The notes under the pieces are model-generated. The model was not told the origin of the DNA. It made no database searches and saw nothing but the letters and a program-made list of their open reading frames with translations. Both the position numbers and the translations under genes were made by a program. Below are positions 17,401 to 25,700 of a stretch of 34,253 nt of DNA, piece after piece; the stretch's first letter is position 1, and every line of letters starts with the position of its first letter. The stretch comes from an uncultured Flavobacteriales bacterium (GTDB lineage: Bacteria > Bacteroidota > Bacteroidia > Flavobacteriales_D > Crocinitomicaceae): NCBI GenBank assembly GCA_905478665.1, contig CAJQJL010000096.1, positions 1-34,253 of the forward strand. The letters are read 5' to 3'.

Positions 17401-17550
17401 ATTATTGTCGATTACAAAACGGGACTTCCGTCTTCAAAAGATGTGCGTCAAATCAATGGATACAAAAAAGTATTGGATGCGATGGCTTACCCAAATGTTC
17501 GCTGTTTCATCTTTTATTCTTCACTGACCGAACTTCAAGAAGTCGGCTAA
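14455..17550 (+). CDS. UvrD/RecB-like helicase with C-terminal PD-(D/E)XK nuclease (AddA-like)
   Basis: A roughly 1031-residue superfamily 1A DNA helicase fused to a nuclease, expected to process double-strand breaks for recombination. Helicase motifs appear in order: NASAGSGKT (Walker A, 3-11), AMTFTNKAALEMKER (Ia), LLDEFQDTSRLQW (II), VGDPKQSIYRFKNG (III), MTIHKSKGLEFPVVIVP (V) and CYVAMTRPVERLYV (VI). The last 70 residues hold the nuclease core (RPDKIIL, then VDYKTG and QINGYKKVL). The first possible standard start, GTG at 14455, lies only 2 codons before the Walker A strand and cuts it short. The frame stays open upstream past 14332 but offers no ATG, GTG or TTG between there and 14455, so a rare start (such as ATT at 14416 or CTG at 14425) may be used. 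No AddB-like partner is adjacent. Confidence 0.88.
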   Translation: MLNASAGSGKTYHLVKEYIKILIRDVNAPNAFSHVIAMTFTNKAALEMKERIIQALDMIGSPAYYGNQPNDLTLELSHELKISPEDVQKRCSRSLEGILHRYEEFHVMTIDKFNLKLIKSFGRDLDLPNDFEVIMDESELIEKIVDDLLNQLGEEGSKELNDLILYYARTNVDDGNQWNFRRSLIEFGRILKSEKNNEVVERLLEMDFSLTHYGGLRKKRSELDKAFIGHVNHLKQQLDAYPLDQEMLPGKSTTLKAILKLVGHTTFPNEANLITASFAKNLEIELKPNQDFPASVKTAIHRIIQFHSDTIRQYSSLDLFMKNFFNMALLQYMAGALKTVRKEEQLIRISEFNTLISELIQNESTPFIYERIGTKFHHFLLDEFQDTSRLQWLNMVPLVKESISQNKDNLIVGDPKQSIYRFKNGVAEQFVELPAIYNPGKDPRIALQSSYFSNMGEVSELLNNWRSSPTIVHFNNAFFTDLRTKLPEKTADFYNSIEQEPKSTKNGRVYVVSKEEKKTSDDLTPMILDWVHECIDAGYQLGELCILGNTNRECNRWALGLNEAGYSVVSTDSLLINTNLKVQLTIAFLKRRLNPSGENEMKRFAELYFRIHSGSYSDYQKYILEKETVKGKKFRVFDDVSFLNNYFSGQDSFFFKHESIYDLVQQFYKLIGYNELSDPYLHHLADIAFDYGLHKGPDLKGFLSDYDTKKNKIAVQIPESDDAIQLMTIHKSKGLEFPVVIVPSMNFSADVKSHFLVDIDDFVVYKKPSKSEHLSVLQDLYTNEREQIVADNVNKCYVAMTRPVERLYVGNYFEKKTFGNLFHQTLESAPDVNVTDEALVIDLNDGPRSSHPKKGTDADNFHPANIQDHLWFPDIALQDTKELRDSEFLSNEMQFGLEFHLMTSKVESVDDIESTIEQAILEGNIAKANSQLLTEKLKELFSLTEYQQLFEEKTGVLNEQSILVDEKNVIRPDKIILKEQETIIVDYKTGLPSSKDVRQINGYKKVLDAMAYPNVRCFIFYSSLTELQEVG

Positions 17551-18827
17551 TCTTTGAGATCATCGTTGCGCTTAATGATGAGTCGTAACGATAAATTATA
17601 GGTGAAGTAATTCCAAACCCAATTTAGAAAGACGAGGAATTTATTCTTCACTCCAAGAATAGAACGCAAGTGGACAAGCATCCATACTGTCCATGCAAAA
17701 AAGCCATAAAATTTGTACTTCGGCAATTCAACTACTGCCTTATTTCGTCCAATCGTTGCCATGGTCCCAAGATTCCGGTAGGAGAATCCTGACAAACTTT
17801 TTCCGAGGATTTTTCGCTTGAAATTTTTCGACAACAAATTCCCTTGTTGAATTGCAACCTGCGCTAGTTGAGGATGACCATTTGGGTATGCTTCGGTGAC
17901 CATCATCGCGACATCACCAATGGCGTATACATTCTCCAATCCTTTGACCTGATTGAATTCGTCAACCAAAATTCTATTTCCTCTTCCTAACGTTTCATCT
18001 GGAAGCCCCTTCAGAAAGTTCCCTTTAATTCCTGCTGCCCAAATAAGTGTTTTACTTGCAATTGTAGTTTCATCGCTCAGTTGCACAATTTTTCCATCGA
18101 AGTCATTAACACGCGTGTCGACCTTCACTTCAACACCTAGTTTTTCCAAATACTGTTTAGCTTTCTCTGAAGACTTCTCAGACATCGCACTCAATAAGTG
18201 CTTTGCCCCCTCCACCAAAACAATCCGCATTTCATCGAAATTTAATTCTGGATAATCTTTGGGGAGAATATAGCGTTTCATCTCCGCAAGGGTTCCCGCC
18301 AACTCCACTCCTGTAGGTCCACCTCCAGCAATTGTAACTGTAAGATATGCCCCTCTCTCTTCTGGATTCACGCTAAGTGCTTCTTCAAAACGTTCAAGAA
18401 TTTTGTTCCGCAATTTCAATGATTCTTTGATACTCTTCATTGGATAAGCATATTTTTCGATCTGCTCATTTCCGAAGAAATTATTTCCAGCACCAGCAGC
18501 AATCACCAAATGATCGTAATCAATATCCCCAATGGAAGTTTTGACTTGCTTGGCTTTTGTGTCAACCGCATCTACTTCGGCCAGACGAAAATGAAAATTC
18601 CGTACTTTTTGAAAGTTCTTTCGAAATGGAAAAATGATTGAGCTGGGTTCTAGTCCAGATGTTGCTACCTGATAGAACAAAGGTTGAAACTGGTGGTAAT
18701 TGTTCTTATCAATAACAACAACCTGATAGTTCGCTTTTCGGAGTCGACGCGCTAGTTCAAGCCCTCCGAAACCTCCACCGATGATAACTATTCGTTCATC
18801 GGTACTTTTGGCAATATGCACTCCCAT
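17547..18827 (-). CDS. ndh: Type II NADH dehydrogenase (NDH-2), FAD-dependent
   Basis: A 426-residue non-proton-pumping NADH:quinone oxidoreductase. The FAD-binding IIGGGFGGLELARRL (15-29) and the NAD-binding IAGGGPTGVELAGTLAEM (around 165-183) are both present. YHQFQPLFYQVATSGLEP and the C-terminal FAD segment NVYAIGDVA are typical of NDH-2. The C-terminus (about 375-426, with FFAWTVWMLVHL and a basic tail) is an amphipathic, hydrophobic region that would attach the enzyme to the inner face of the cytoplasmic membrane. It feeds electrons from NADH into the quinone pool. Its TAG overlaps the TAA of the convergent helicase gene in a shared CTAA (17547-17550). Divergent from the sensor kinase gene, with 155 nt between. 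Confidence 0.93.
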   Translation of the reverse strand: MGVHIAKSTDERIVIIGGGFGGLELARRLRKANYQVVVIDKNNYHQFQPLFYQVATSGLEPSSIIFPFRKNFQKVRNFHFRLAEVDAVDTKAKQVKTSIGDIDYDHLVIAAGAGNNFFGNEQIEKYAYPMKSIKESLKLRNKILERFEEALSVNPEERGAYLTVTIAGGGPTGVELAGTLAEMKRYILPKDYPELNFDEMRIVLVEGAKHLLSAMSEKSSEKAKQYLEKLGVEVKVDTRVNDFDGKIVQLSDETTIASKTLIWAAGIKGNFLKGLPDETLGRGNRILVDEFNQVKGLENVYAIGDVAMMVTEAYPNGHPQLAQVAIQQGNLLSKNFKRKILGKSLSGFSYRNLGTMATIGRNKAVVELPKYKFYGFFAWTVWMLVHLRSILGVKNKFLVFLNWVWNYFTYNLSLRLIIKRNDDLKD

Positions 18828-18970
18828 GATATACTTTTTAAATCATGCACGGTTTAGCGATTGAATTTAATAAAATTAACTGACTCGTTTACATTCTACG
18901 CCCTAAATCGACAATCATAAACGCATCAATGCTGTTTATAAAAGAAGCACAAATAAATCGCTAGAGATTT

Positions 18971-18978
18971 TATCTTTG
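18971..18978 (+). promoter_or_regulatory. -7 element abutting the sensor kinase start codon
   Basis: TATCTTTG, an exact TAnnTTTG match, ends 4 nt before the GTG start at 18983. An in-frame stop codon at 18962-18964 means the coding region cannot begin further upstream. A transcript started from here would be leaderless or nearly so. No -33 TTG is seen at 19 nt. Confidence 0.5.
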
Positions 18979-18982
18979 CTTG

Positions 18983-21865
18983 GTGCGGTTCATCTATCTT
19001 ATTGTGTTCTCATTCGTTGCTATGTATTCACATGCGCAACACCCTGCTTATTACCATTTTGCACAAGATGAATTTGCCAGTATTGATATTTATGATGTCA
19101 TTCAAGATAATGCTCTTAACTATTGGTTCGCGACAGATCAAGGACTCATGATCCACGACGGTTATACGTATAACAAGGTAAGCTGTGATGAAATGAAGGG
19201 GGCTTCAGTGTTCGGTTTTGTAAAGGACAGCAAAGGAACCGTGTATTGCTACAATTTGCATCATCAAATTTTTAGGCTACGAAAAGGACTGATGGAGTTG
19301 TATTTTGAGATCCCAGAAGATATGACCCGTCATGAAATTTCACTATTTGTAGACCATGCTGACAATCTACTAATTCAAAGTCGAGGATTAATTCGCATTT
19401 CAGAGAATAAAACTTCCGTTGATTTTTTAGACGATGATTTATTTGGTGACAGCAAGAGCCCATTAAATTTCCACCTTCTCCCAGATGGTTCAACTATCTC
19501 CGTCTCTACTGAATTTGACATTGCACACCAAAAGAACGGTGCGATTACTTATTACTCCTGCGAAGACGATAAAACTCCCATTCCTCAAGAACTGAGAAGT
19601 GCCTTTACTTGGGTAACGATTAATGATCATGTTTACGCAATAGAACGTTCTAAAATGCTCGCTTATGAATTCGACGTGGATGAATTTAAATTTACCTATG
19701 TCAAACAACTGAACCTTGCTTATGCTGGGCAAACTCATCGAGCATATACAACAGATAATCAATTGTGGATAACGGGTATTTCAAATGGAGCCTTAATCTA
19801 TGATGAGTTTTTGAACCCTTTGTATGGCGATCATATAATGTATCCCTCAACGTTTATTTCTGATGTTTTTACGGATCATGAGAACAACATTCTTCTCAGC
19901 AGTTTTGATATTGGTATACTCGTTATTTCTAATCCTGACGTATTAGGTTACTCGCTAGCGAATGACGAAAAAATTGTTCACATTACCTCCGACGATTCAG
20001 GTAATTTATTTTTTGGATCTAACCTTGGAAACATTTTTCATCATGAGAATGGTCGGAGTCGCCTAATCTATTCCGACCCAAGCAAAAAAAGCAATGAAGG
20101 TGTCTATTATTGGACTGATCAAGACATTTTGATTTTCTACACCTCAAAAGGTGCACGCTTGTCAAAATGGGATGGTAACTCAATGACGCATTTAGCAGAT
20201 GTGTCCGGCGCGTTTAAAAACGTAGATTTCTCCTATGACTCCAAAGCGCTTCTTGCCTTCAATCATGGAATTGTCGAGGTATCTGTGGAAAATGGAAAGC
20301 TCATATCAAATCCAATTAATTCCCTTCAAAAACGCGCCTATTGCGTTGTCAGAGATCAGAAATCTGGGTCAATCTACGCAGGTATATCAAATGGTCTAGT
20401 GCGGCTAGACACTGACGGGAAATCCGAACTTCTGCACTACAACGGCCAAGTAATTTATCCGAACGCAATTGTTTACAATAAAGGCAAGGTATTCGTGGGG
20501 ACACGTAAGCATGGGGTACTTATTTATGAAGCAGACGCAGTTGTGCAAAACATCCCATTTGAAGGAAGAATTCGAAAATTAGCAATTGACAAAAATCGCT
20601 TATTTATCCTTTCGTTTAATGGTTTATCGCTTTATGAAATTGATGACAACAATCTTCGACACCTCAACAACTCAACTGGTCTTTCATATGCCGCCATTTC
20701 AGAATTTCATGTTACCAATAACACCTTGTATATTTCCAATTCTTCTACTTTACAATACATTTCACTCAATAAGCTTCTGAATAAACCAAGTGCAATCCCA
20801 ATCAGACTTTCTAGTATTCGGGTAAATGATCTTCCTATTTCGTCTACATCACTAAGTGCTGATCAACGTAAAATTGAATTCAATTTTCAGGTTTCAACGT
20901 TGCGCTATAGAGACAACTTGCATTACTGCTATAAACTTGAAGGTTACGATTCAGATTGGCAAGAATTGGACTATATGAACAACAAAGCAGTCTACAATGC
21001 ACTTGCAGCAGGAGAATATACATTTTTACTTAAATCTGTTAACGGCTCGTCAAGTAGTGAAATAATTCGCTATCCGTTTTCCATAGATGCACCTTTTCAT
21101 CAAAAGTGGTGGTTCTTTGTTTTGCTCTTTCTTACCTCTGGTGCTGTGATTGGAAGTATTTTCCTCTACCGAATTAAGAAAATTCGAACAAAGAACAAAG
21201 AACGACTGGAAAAGCAGAAGATCCAGACGGACCTTTTGGAATCTGAACTCAAGGCACTCCGTTCGCAAATGAATCCTCATTTTATTTTCAATTCACTAAA
21301 TTCAATTCAAGATTTAATTCTAAAAGAAGAGACGGATGCTTCCTATGACTATATCGTTCTTTTTGCAGATCTAGTGCGTAACACACTCAATTACTCCAAT
21401 AAAGATTTTATTCCAATTGACAAAGAGTTAGAGTTTCTTGATGTTTATTTGAGCTTAGAAAAACTCCGCTTCAAGGAAGATTTCGAATACTCCATTAAAT
21501 CTAATGATATTACGGATGTTAAAGTCCCCTCACTGCTTGTTCAACCGTTCATTGAGAATGCACTGATTCATGGATTAATCCACAAAGAAGGTGTTAAGCG
21601 CCTGTTAATCACATTCGAATTGAAAGAGGAAAAACTAACATGCATTATTCGCGACAATGGAATAGGCCGAACGCGCGCGAAGGAAATCCAAAATCGACAA
21701 GGAAATCATGATTCCTTCGCATTGAAAGCCATAGAAAAAAGGTTGTCAATATTGAATGAGCAAAATGATCAGCAATCCTCCTTTGTTATCAACGACTTGA
21801 TGGAAAATGGAATAGTCGCAGGAACAGAAGTTATCTTAACGCTCCCTTTTCGTCATTTGTATTAG
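18983..21865 (+). CDS. LytS-type sensor histidine kinase with two-component regulator propeller
   Basis: A 960-residue membrane sensor. The N-terminal signal peptide (to about residue 19, YSHAQ) is followed by a periplasmic region of beta-propeller repeats (about 25-620, with recurring 'D..G..WFAT..G' strands such as YWFATDQGLMIHDG). A Y_Y_Y-type beta sandwich follows (about 630-695, LHYCYKLEGYDSDWQ, then AGEYTFLLKSVN). One transmembrane helix (about 708-732), a short coiled coil and a His_kinase/LytS domain with NPHFIFNSLNSIQ (His766) complete it. The C-terminal ATPase part shows PFIENALIHG and DNGIG. An adjacent TTG (18980) or this GTG is the only start that keeps the signal peptide. The LytTR regulator starts 74 nt downstream and is its probable partner. 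The ligand is unknown; propeller sensors in this phylum often detect glycans or cell-surface states. Confidence 0.92.
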   Translation: MRFIYLIVFSFVAMYSHAQHPAYYHFAQDEFASIDIYDVIQDNALNYWFATDQGLMIHDGYTYNKVSCDEMKGASVFGFVKDSKGTVYCYNLHHQIFRLRKGLMELYFEIPEDMTRHEISLFVDHADNLLIQSRGLIRISENKTSVDFLDDDLFGDSKSPLNFHLLPDGSTISVSTEFDIAHQKNGAITYYSCEDDKTPIPQELRSAFTWVTINDHVYAIERSKMLAYEFDVDEFKFTYVKQLNLAYAGQTHRAYTTDNQLWITGISNGALIYDEFLNPLYGDHIMYPSTFISDVFTDHENNILLSSFDIGILVISNPDVLGYSLANDEKIVHITSDDSGNLFFGSNLGNIFHHENGRSRLIYSDPSKKSNEGVYYWTDQDILIFYTSKGARLSKWDGNSMTHLADVSGAFKNVDFSYDSKALLAFNHGIVEVSVENGKLISNPINSLQKRAYCVVRDQKSGSIYAGISNGLVRLDTDGKSELLHYNGQVIYPNAIVYNKGKVFVGTRKHGVLIYEADAVVQNIPFEGRIRKLAIDKNRLFILSFNGLSLYEIDDNNLRHLNNSTGLSYAAISEFHVTNNTLYISNSSTLQYISLNKLLNKPSAIPIRLSSIRVNDLPISSTSLSADQRKIEFNFQVSTLRYRDNLHYCYKLEGYDSDWQELDYMNNKAVYNALAAGEYTFLLKSVNGSSSSEIIRYPFSIDAPFHQKWWFFVLLFLTSGAVIGSIFLYRIKKIRTKNKERLEKQKIQTDLLESELKALRSQMNPHFIFNSLNSIQDLILKEETDASYDYIVLFADLVRNTLNYSNKDFIPIDKELEFLDVYLSLEKLRFKEDFEYSIKSNDITDVKVPSLLVQPFIENALIHGLIHKEGVKRLLITFELKEEKLTCIIRDNGIGRTRAKEIQNRQGNHDSFALKAIEKRLSILNEQNDQQSSFVINDLMENGIVAGTEVILTLPFRHLY

Positions 21866-21886
21866 TCCACACATAAAGTAACTTTG
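21856..21886 (+). promoter_or_regulatory. Complete Bacteroidota promoter upstream of the LytTR regulator
   Basis: TTTG at 21856-21859 (within the last codons of the kinase gene) and TAACTTTG at 21879-21886 are separated by exactly 19 nt, matching the -33/-7 consensus. Transcription would begin near 21890, giving a leader of about 50 nt. The regulator can therefore be made independently of the kinase transcript. Confidence 0.68.
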
Positions 21887-21903
21887 TAGATACATAAAAG
21901 CAA

Positions 21904-21928
21904 GCCATTTGTTCTGTCCATAAATGGC
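21904..21928 (+). repeat. Inverted repeat in the leader of the LytTR regulator gene
   Basis: GCCATTT (21904-21910) and AAATGGC (21922-21928) are perfect 7-bp complements around an 11-nt centre, 11 nt before the GTG start. One further G-T and one T-A pair can extend the stem. It could be an operator or an mRNA hairpin that controls translation; its lack of a T-run argues against a terminator. Confidence 0.5.
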
Positions 21929-21939
21929 ATCTTTAGCCC

Positions 21940-22695
21940 GTGAAAACAATTAAAGCACTTATAGTAGATGATGAAGCCGCTGCGCGCGACGTATTGAACA
22001 ATCTTTTACTTAGAATTACATCATCTATTGAAGTTATTGGAACCGCACATGATGTTCCAGATGCTGTTTCAAAAATCAACTCTTTAAAACCCGATGTTGT
22101 TTTTCTTGATGTTCAAATGCCTAATTACGCGGGCTATGAAATAGTCAATTTCTTTGACGAAATAAACTTTGAAATTGTTTTCGTTACGGCCTACGATCAA
22201 TACGCAATAAAAGCTTTTGAATTAAGCGCGATTGACTACCTCGTCAAGCCCATTAACCGTCTGCGACTCAAAGAAGCAATTGAAAAATTAGAACAGAAAG
22301 TTACACAAAAAGATGTCATCGAAAACTACGAGGTTTTGCTTGAATCCCTCAAAGGGAAAGACCTTGGAAAGATGGTTATCTCTGAACTTGGAGGTAAACA
22401 CATTATTCAACTCAAGGATATTATAGCCATCGAAGCGAAAGGAGCGTACAGTCATCTTTATTTTGAAAATGGAAAACCTTTATTGGTAAGTAAAAACCTG
22501 AAACACTTCGAGTCTACTCTTCCTGAGAATTCAGTTTTCTTCAGGTCTCATAAATCTTGGATTATCAACTTAGAACACATTGAACAATTGGTAAAAAGTA
22601 AAGGAGAAATCCAAATGACCAATAATATTCAAGCCCGATTGTCCAAATATCGTATTCCAGATTTTCAAGAAGTTACCGTAGGATTGAACTTATAG
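21940..22695 (+). CDS. LytTR family response regulator
   Basis: A 251-residue two-component response regulator. The receiver domain (1-120) has the acidic pair Asp10-Asp11, phosphorylation site Asp57 (VFLDVQMP), the switch Thr (VFVTAYD) and Lys (LVKPINR). The C-terminal LytTR DNA-binding domain (about 148-249) shows IIAIEAKGAYSHLYF and FFRSHKSWIINLEHI. LytTR domains bind pairs of short repeats in promoter DNA. The start is GTG at 21940, the only start that keeps the first receiver strand. The partner is almost certainly the upstream LytS-type kinase. The giant secreted protein gene begins 93 nt downstream and is a plausible target (inference). Confidence 0.94.
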   Translation: MKTIKALIVDDEAAARDVLNNLLLRITSSIEVIGTAHDVPDAVSKINSLKPDVVFLDVQMPNYAGYEIVNFFDEINFEIVFVTAYDQYAIKAFELSAIDYLVKPINRLRLKEAIEKLEQKVTQKDVIENYEVLLESLKGKDLGKMVISELGGKHIIQLKDIIAIEAKGAYSHLYFENGKPLLVSKNLKHFESTLPENSVFFRSHKSWIINLEHIEQLVKSKGEIQMTNNIQARLSKYRIPDFQEVTVGLNL

Positions 22696-22750
22696 TTCTA
22701 TACATAAAGCGAAACTGTCCACTCATATATTGCACCATGATTCAATTGGC

Positions 22751-22774
22751 ATTTGCTCTAAGATTGTAGCAAAT
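22751..22774 (+). repeat. Inverted repeat upstream of the giant secreted protein gene
   Basis: ATTTGCT (22751-22757) and AGCAAAT (22768-22774) are perfect 7-bp complements with a 10-nt centre, 14 nt before the ATG at 22789. The arms are AT-rich. It may be an operator or a leader hairpin. A 10-codon open frame (22737-22769) runs through it and is probably chance. Confidence 0.45.
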
Positions 22775-22788
22775 TCTAAATAAAGATC

Positions 22789-25700
22789 ATGAATAAAATA
22801 CTACTCAAATCCATTTCTCTAGCGTTCATATTCGGATGCTTTTCGTCCTGGTCTCAGACGTATGTTAATGTCAATGCAACTGGATCAAATGACGGCAGTT
22901 CTTGGACAAATGCCTATACCGATCTCCAACAAGCTATTTTTGATGCGCAATCAGGTGACGAGATTTGGGTGAGTCAGGGAACATATATTCCATCCATTGA
23001 CGAGGCAGGCATATTGCCAGCATCCCTTCGTTTGCGCTATTTCTGGTTAAAAGATGGTGTTCAAGTATACGGTGGATTTAATGGAACTGAAGTAGAATTC
23101 AACCAACGTGATCTCAACTCTCAAAAGGCCGTTTTAGATGGTCAGGTTGATGCTTCAAACAAAGCGTATCACGTATTGAATGTCTCAGCTTCAAACACTG
23201 CAAAATTGGATGGTTTCATTGTGCGAAATGGAGATGCTGGAATCGGTTCTAGTGAAGGAGTATCGAACTCTGGAGGTGGTCTCTACCTATCTGGAGATGC
23301 ACAATTCTTCAATATTGAATTTGAAAATAACATTGGATACCACCATGGTGGAGCAGTATTCGCAGTAGGAAGTTCATCCACATTTGTGAATTGTCGATTT
23401 GACGGGAACTCTACAACATTGTACGATGGTGCTGCCCTATACGCTCAAACATCCGCCAATATCACGCTTTATAATTGTGTGCTTTATAACAATACGGCGA
23501 CGCGTTTTGGTGGAGCAATAGCCTTAGCAGGGTCTTCAACTATAACCCTGCAAAATGCTAGTATCGCAAATAACACTGGGGTGAATGTTTATCAAGCATC
23601 GACAAGCTCGACAATCAATCATAATCAAAGTATCCTTTGGGGAAACACTAGCGCCATAGGAATTGATACGGGTGGTGGATCAAGTGTAAACTTTACAGAA
23701 TGCGTCTACCAATGGACAGCCACTGGATCAAATATTAATGCAGATCCGCTTTTTGTAAATATTGCAACTGGTGACTTGCACCTAAGCGCAGCCTCCCCCG
23801 CTATTGATGCCGTGGCGACAAGCCCTTACAATCCGTACCGTGATATTGATGGGAACTACCGAATAGCAGGTGCAGCACTTGACATGGGTGCATATGAATA
23901 TGGTTCAATACAGGGACTAATTATTTTCGTGGACAAAGACGCAACTGGAGCAAACAACGGATCTTCATGGGGGGATGCATTCACAACATTACAAGCCGCA
24001 CTTGCAAACGCAACTTTTACGCAAGGTGAAGAAATTTGGATTGCCGATGGAACTTATAATCCGCATGCTTCTGATCGTAGTGCACATTGGGCGCTTCCAA
24101 ATGGAATGAAACTCTACGGGGGATTCAATGCTACTGAAACCCTTAGAAGTCAGCGAAACGCAGCATTGAACATTGTTAGATTGAGCGGAGACCTCAACGG
24201 AGATGACAACGCGAACATCGATTATTCGGAAGCAACAAGGCAAGACAATTCTTATCACCTTTTGTATATCCAAAGTCCAAAATCAGATATTGTTGTTGAC
24301 GGAGTAACAATTGCAGATGGAAACGCTAACGGTACAGGAAATGAATTGACCGCACCTGCATTAATTACTTTTCACACGGGTGCAGATCAATTAATTCAGA
24401 TTGATTTTAATGATGTTATCGTTGAGAAGAATACAGCTATCAACGCTGGAATCTATCAGAATTTCCACTACGCCACTCAAGGCGGAACAACAGTCGTAAA
24501 TTTCTCTCATAGTGTAATTCGCAATAATTCAAGTGCAAGTGTACTGGGAAATATGCTCTATGTTGGCGACCGTGGATACAATCAAAAAAATTATGGAAAA
24601 ATAGACAATTGTTTATTCTATGATAACGTGTGCACATCAACATTCGGAGTTGCTACGATCTACAATGTAGTAAACAATGGTTTCGGAGTTGTTTGCCCAA
24701 TGGAAGTAACCAACAATACATTTACAGAAAACGCAGGTGCAAGTGGCTACGCAATGGGGATTGGTCGTTCAGCAGACAGTAGATACATCAATAACATCTT
24801 TTACAACAATGGTAGCGCAACTCCAATCTTATGGGTTAACTCAGGAATACCATTGGATGTATTCCAAAATTGCATTAGCGAAGATGTACTATTCGGACTA
24901 AACCAAGATCCTTTGTTTAGAAATGCAGTCAACGATGATTTCCGCATTGACTGTTCTGGTCTTTCACCAGCAATTGATGGTGGTACTTCTTTTGGAGTAA
25001 TGATTGAAGAAACAGACTTTGCGGGACTTCCTAGAGTCAGTAACTCAGTAGATATTGGTGCGCATGAATTCCAAGCAGGAATACAAATTGCCGTGACAGC
25101 AACAACATTGTGTCCAGGAGAAAGTGTAACGTTAACAGCCTCAAACGGAACAGGAATTAGTTGGAACCTAAGCGTAGTAGATGGAACCCCATTCACTCCA
25201 ACAAACACCGCCACCTACACTGCGACGGGAACAACAGCCAACAACTGTACAGAAAGTGAAAGCATCCTCGTAGAAGTTGTTTCAATTGCTGATTTTTCTG
25301 TTACAGCAACACCTACAAGCTTATGTTCAAGCGGGTCAGCAACTGTTGATATCGCAGGATCATCAACAGAAAACAGTTATACACTCGTTAACAATGCAAC
25401 CAGTGCTGTACTTGATGGACCAACCGCAGGAACAGGTGCGGGGCTTAGTTTCAACACAGGAGTTTTGAGCTCAACAACTACTGTGAACGTAACAGCTAGT
25501 AAATTGGTAACGACAAACCGAGCATTCGATTTTGATGGAGTTAATGATTACGTTTTCTTAGGAGCCAGCGATCGCTCTGTGGGATCTACCATTACTGTTT
25601 CAACTCGTGTAAAAGCTAACGCTACAGGAGCAGCTCAATGGATTGCAGTTAAGTACTCAGGATCCATTGGATACATTTTATATATAGACGCTGCTGGAAA

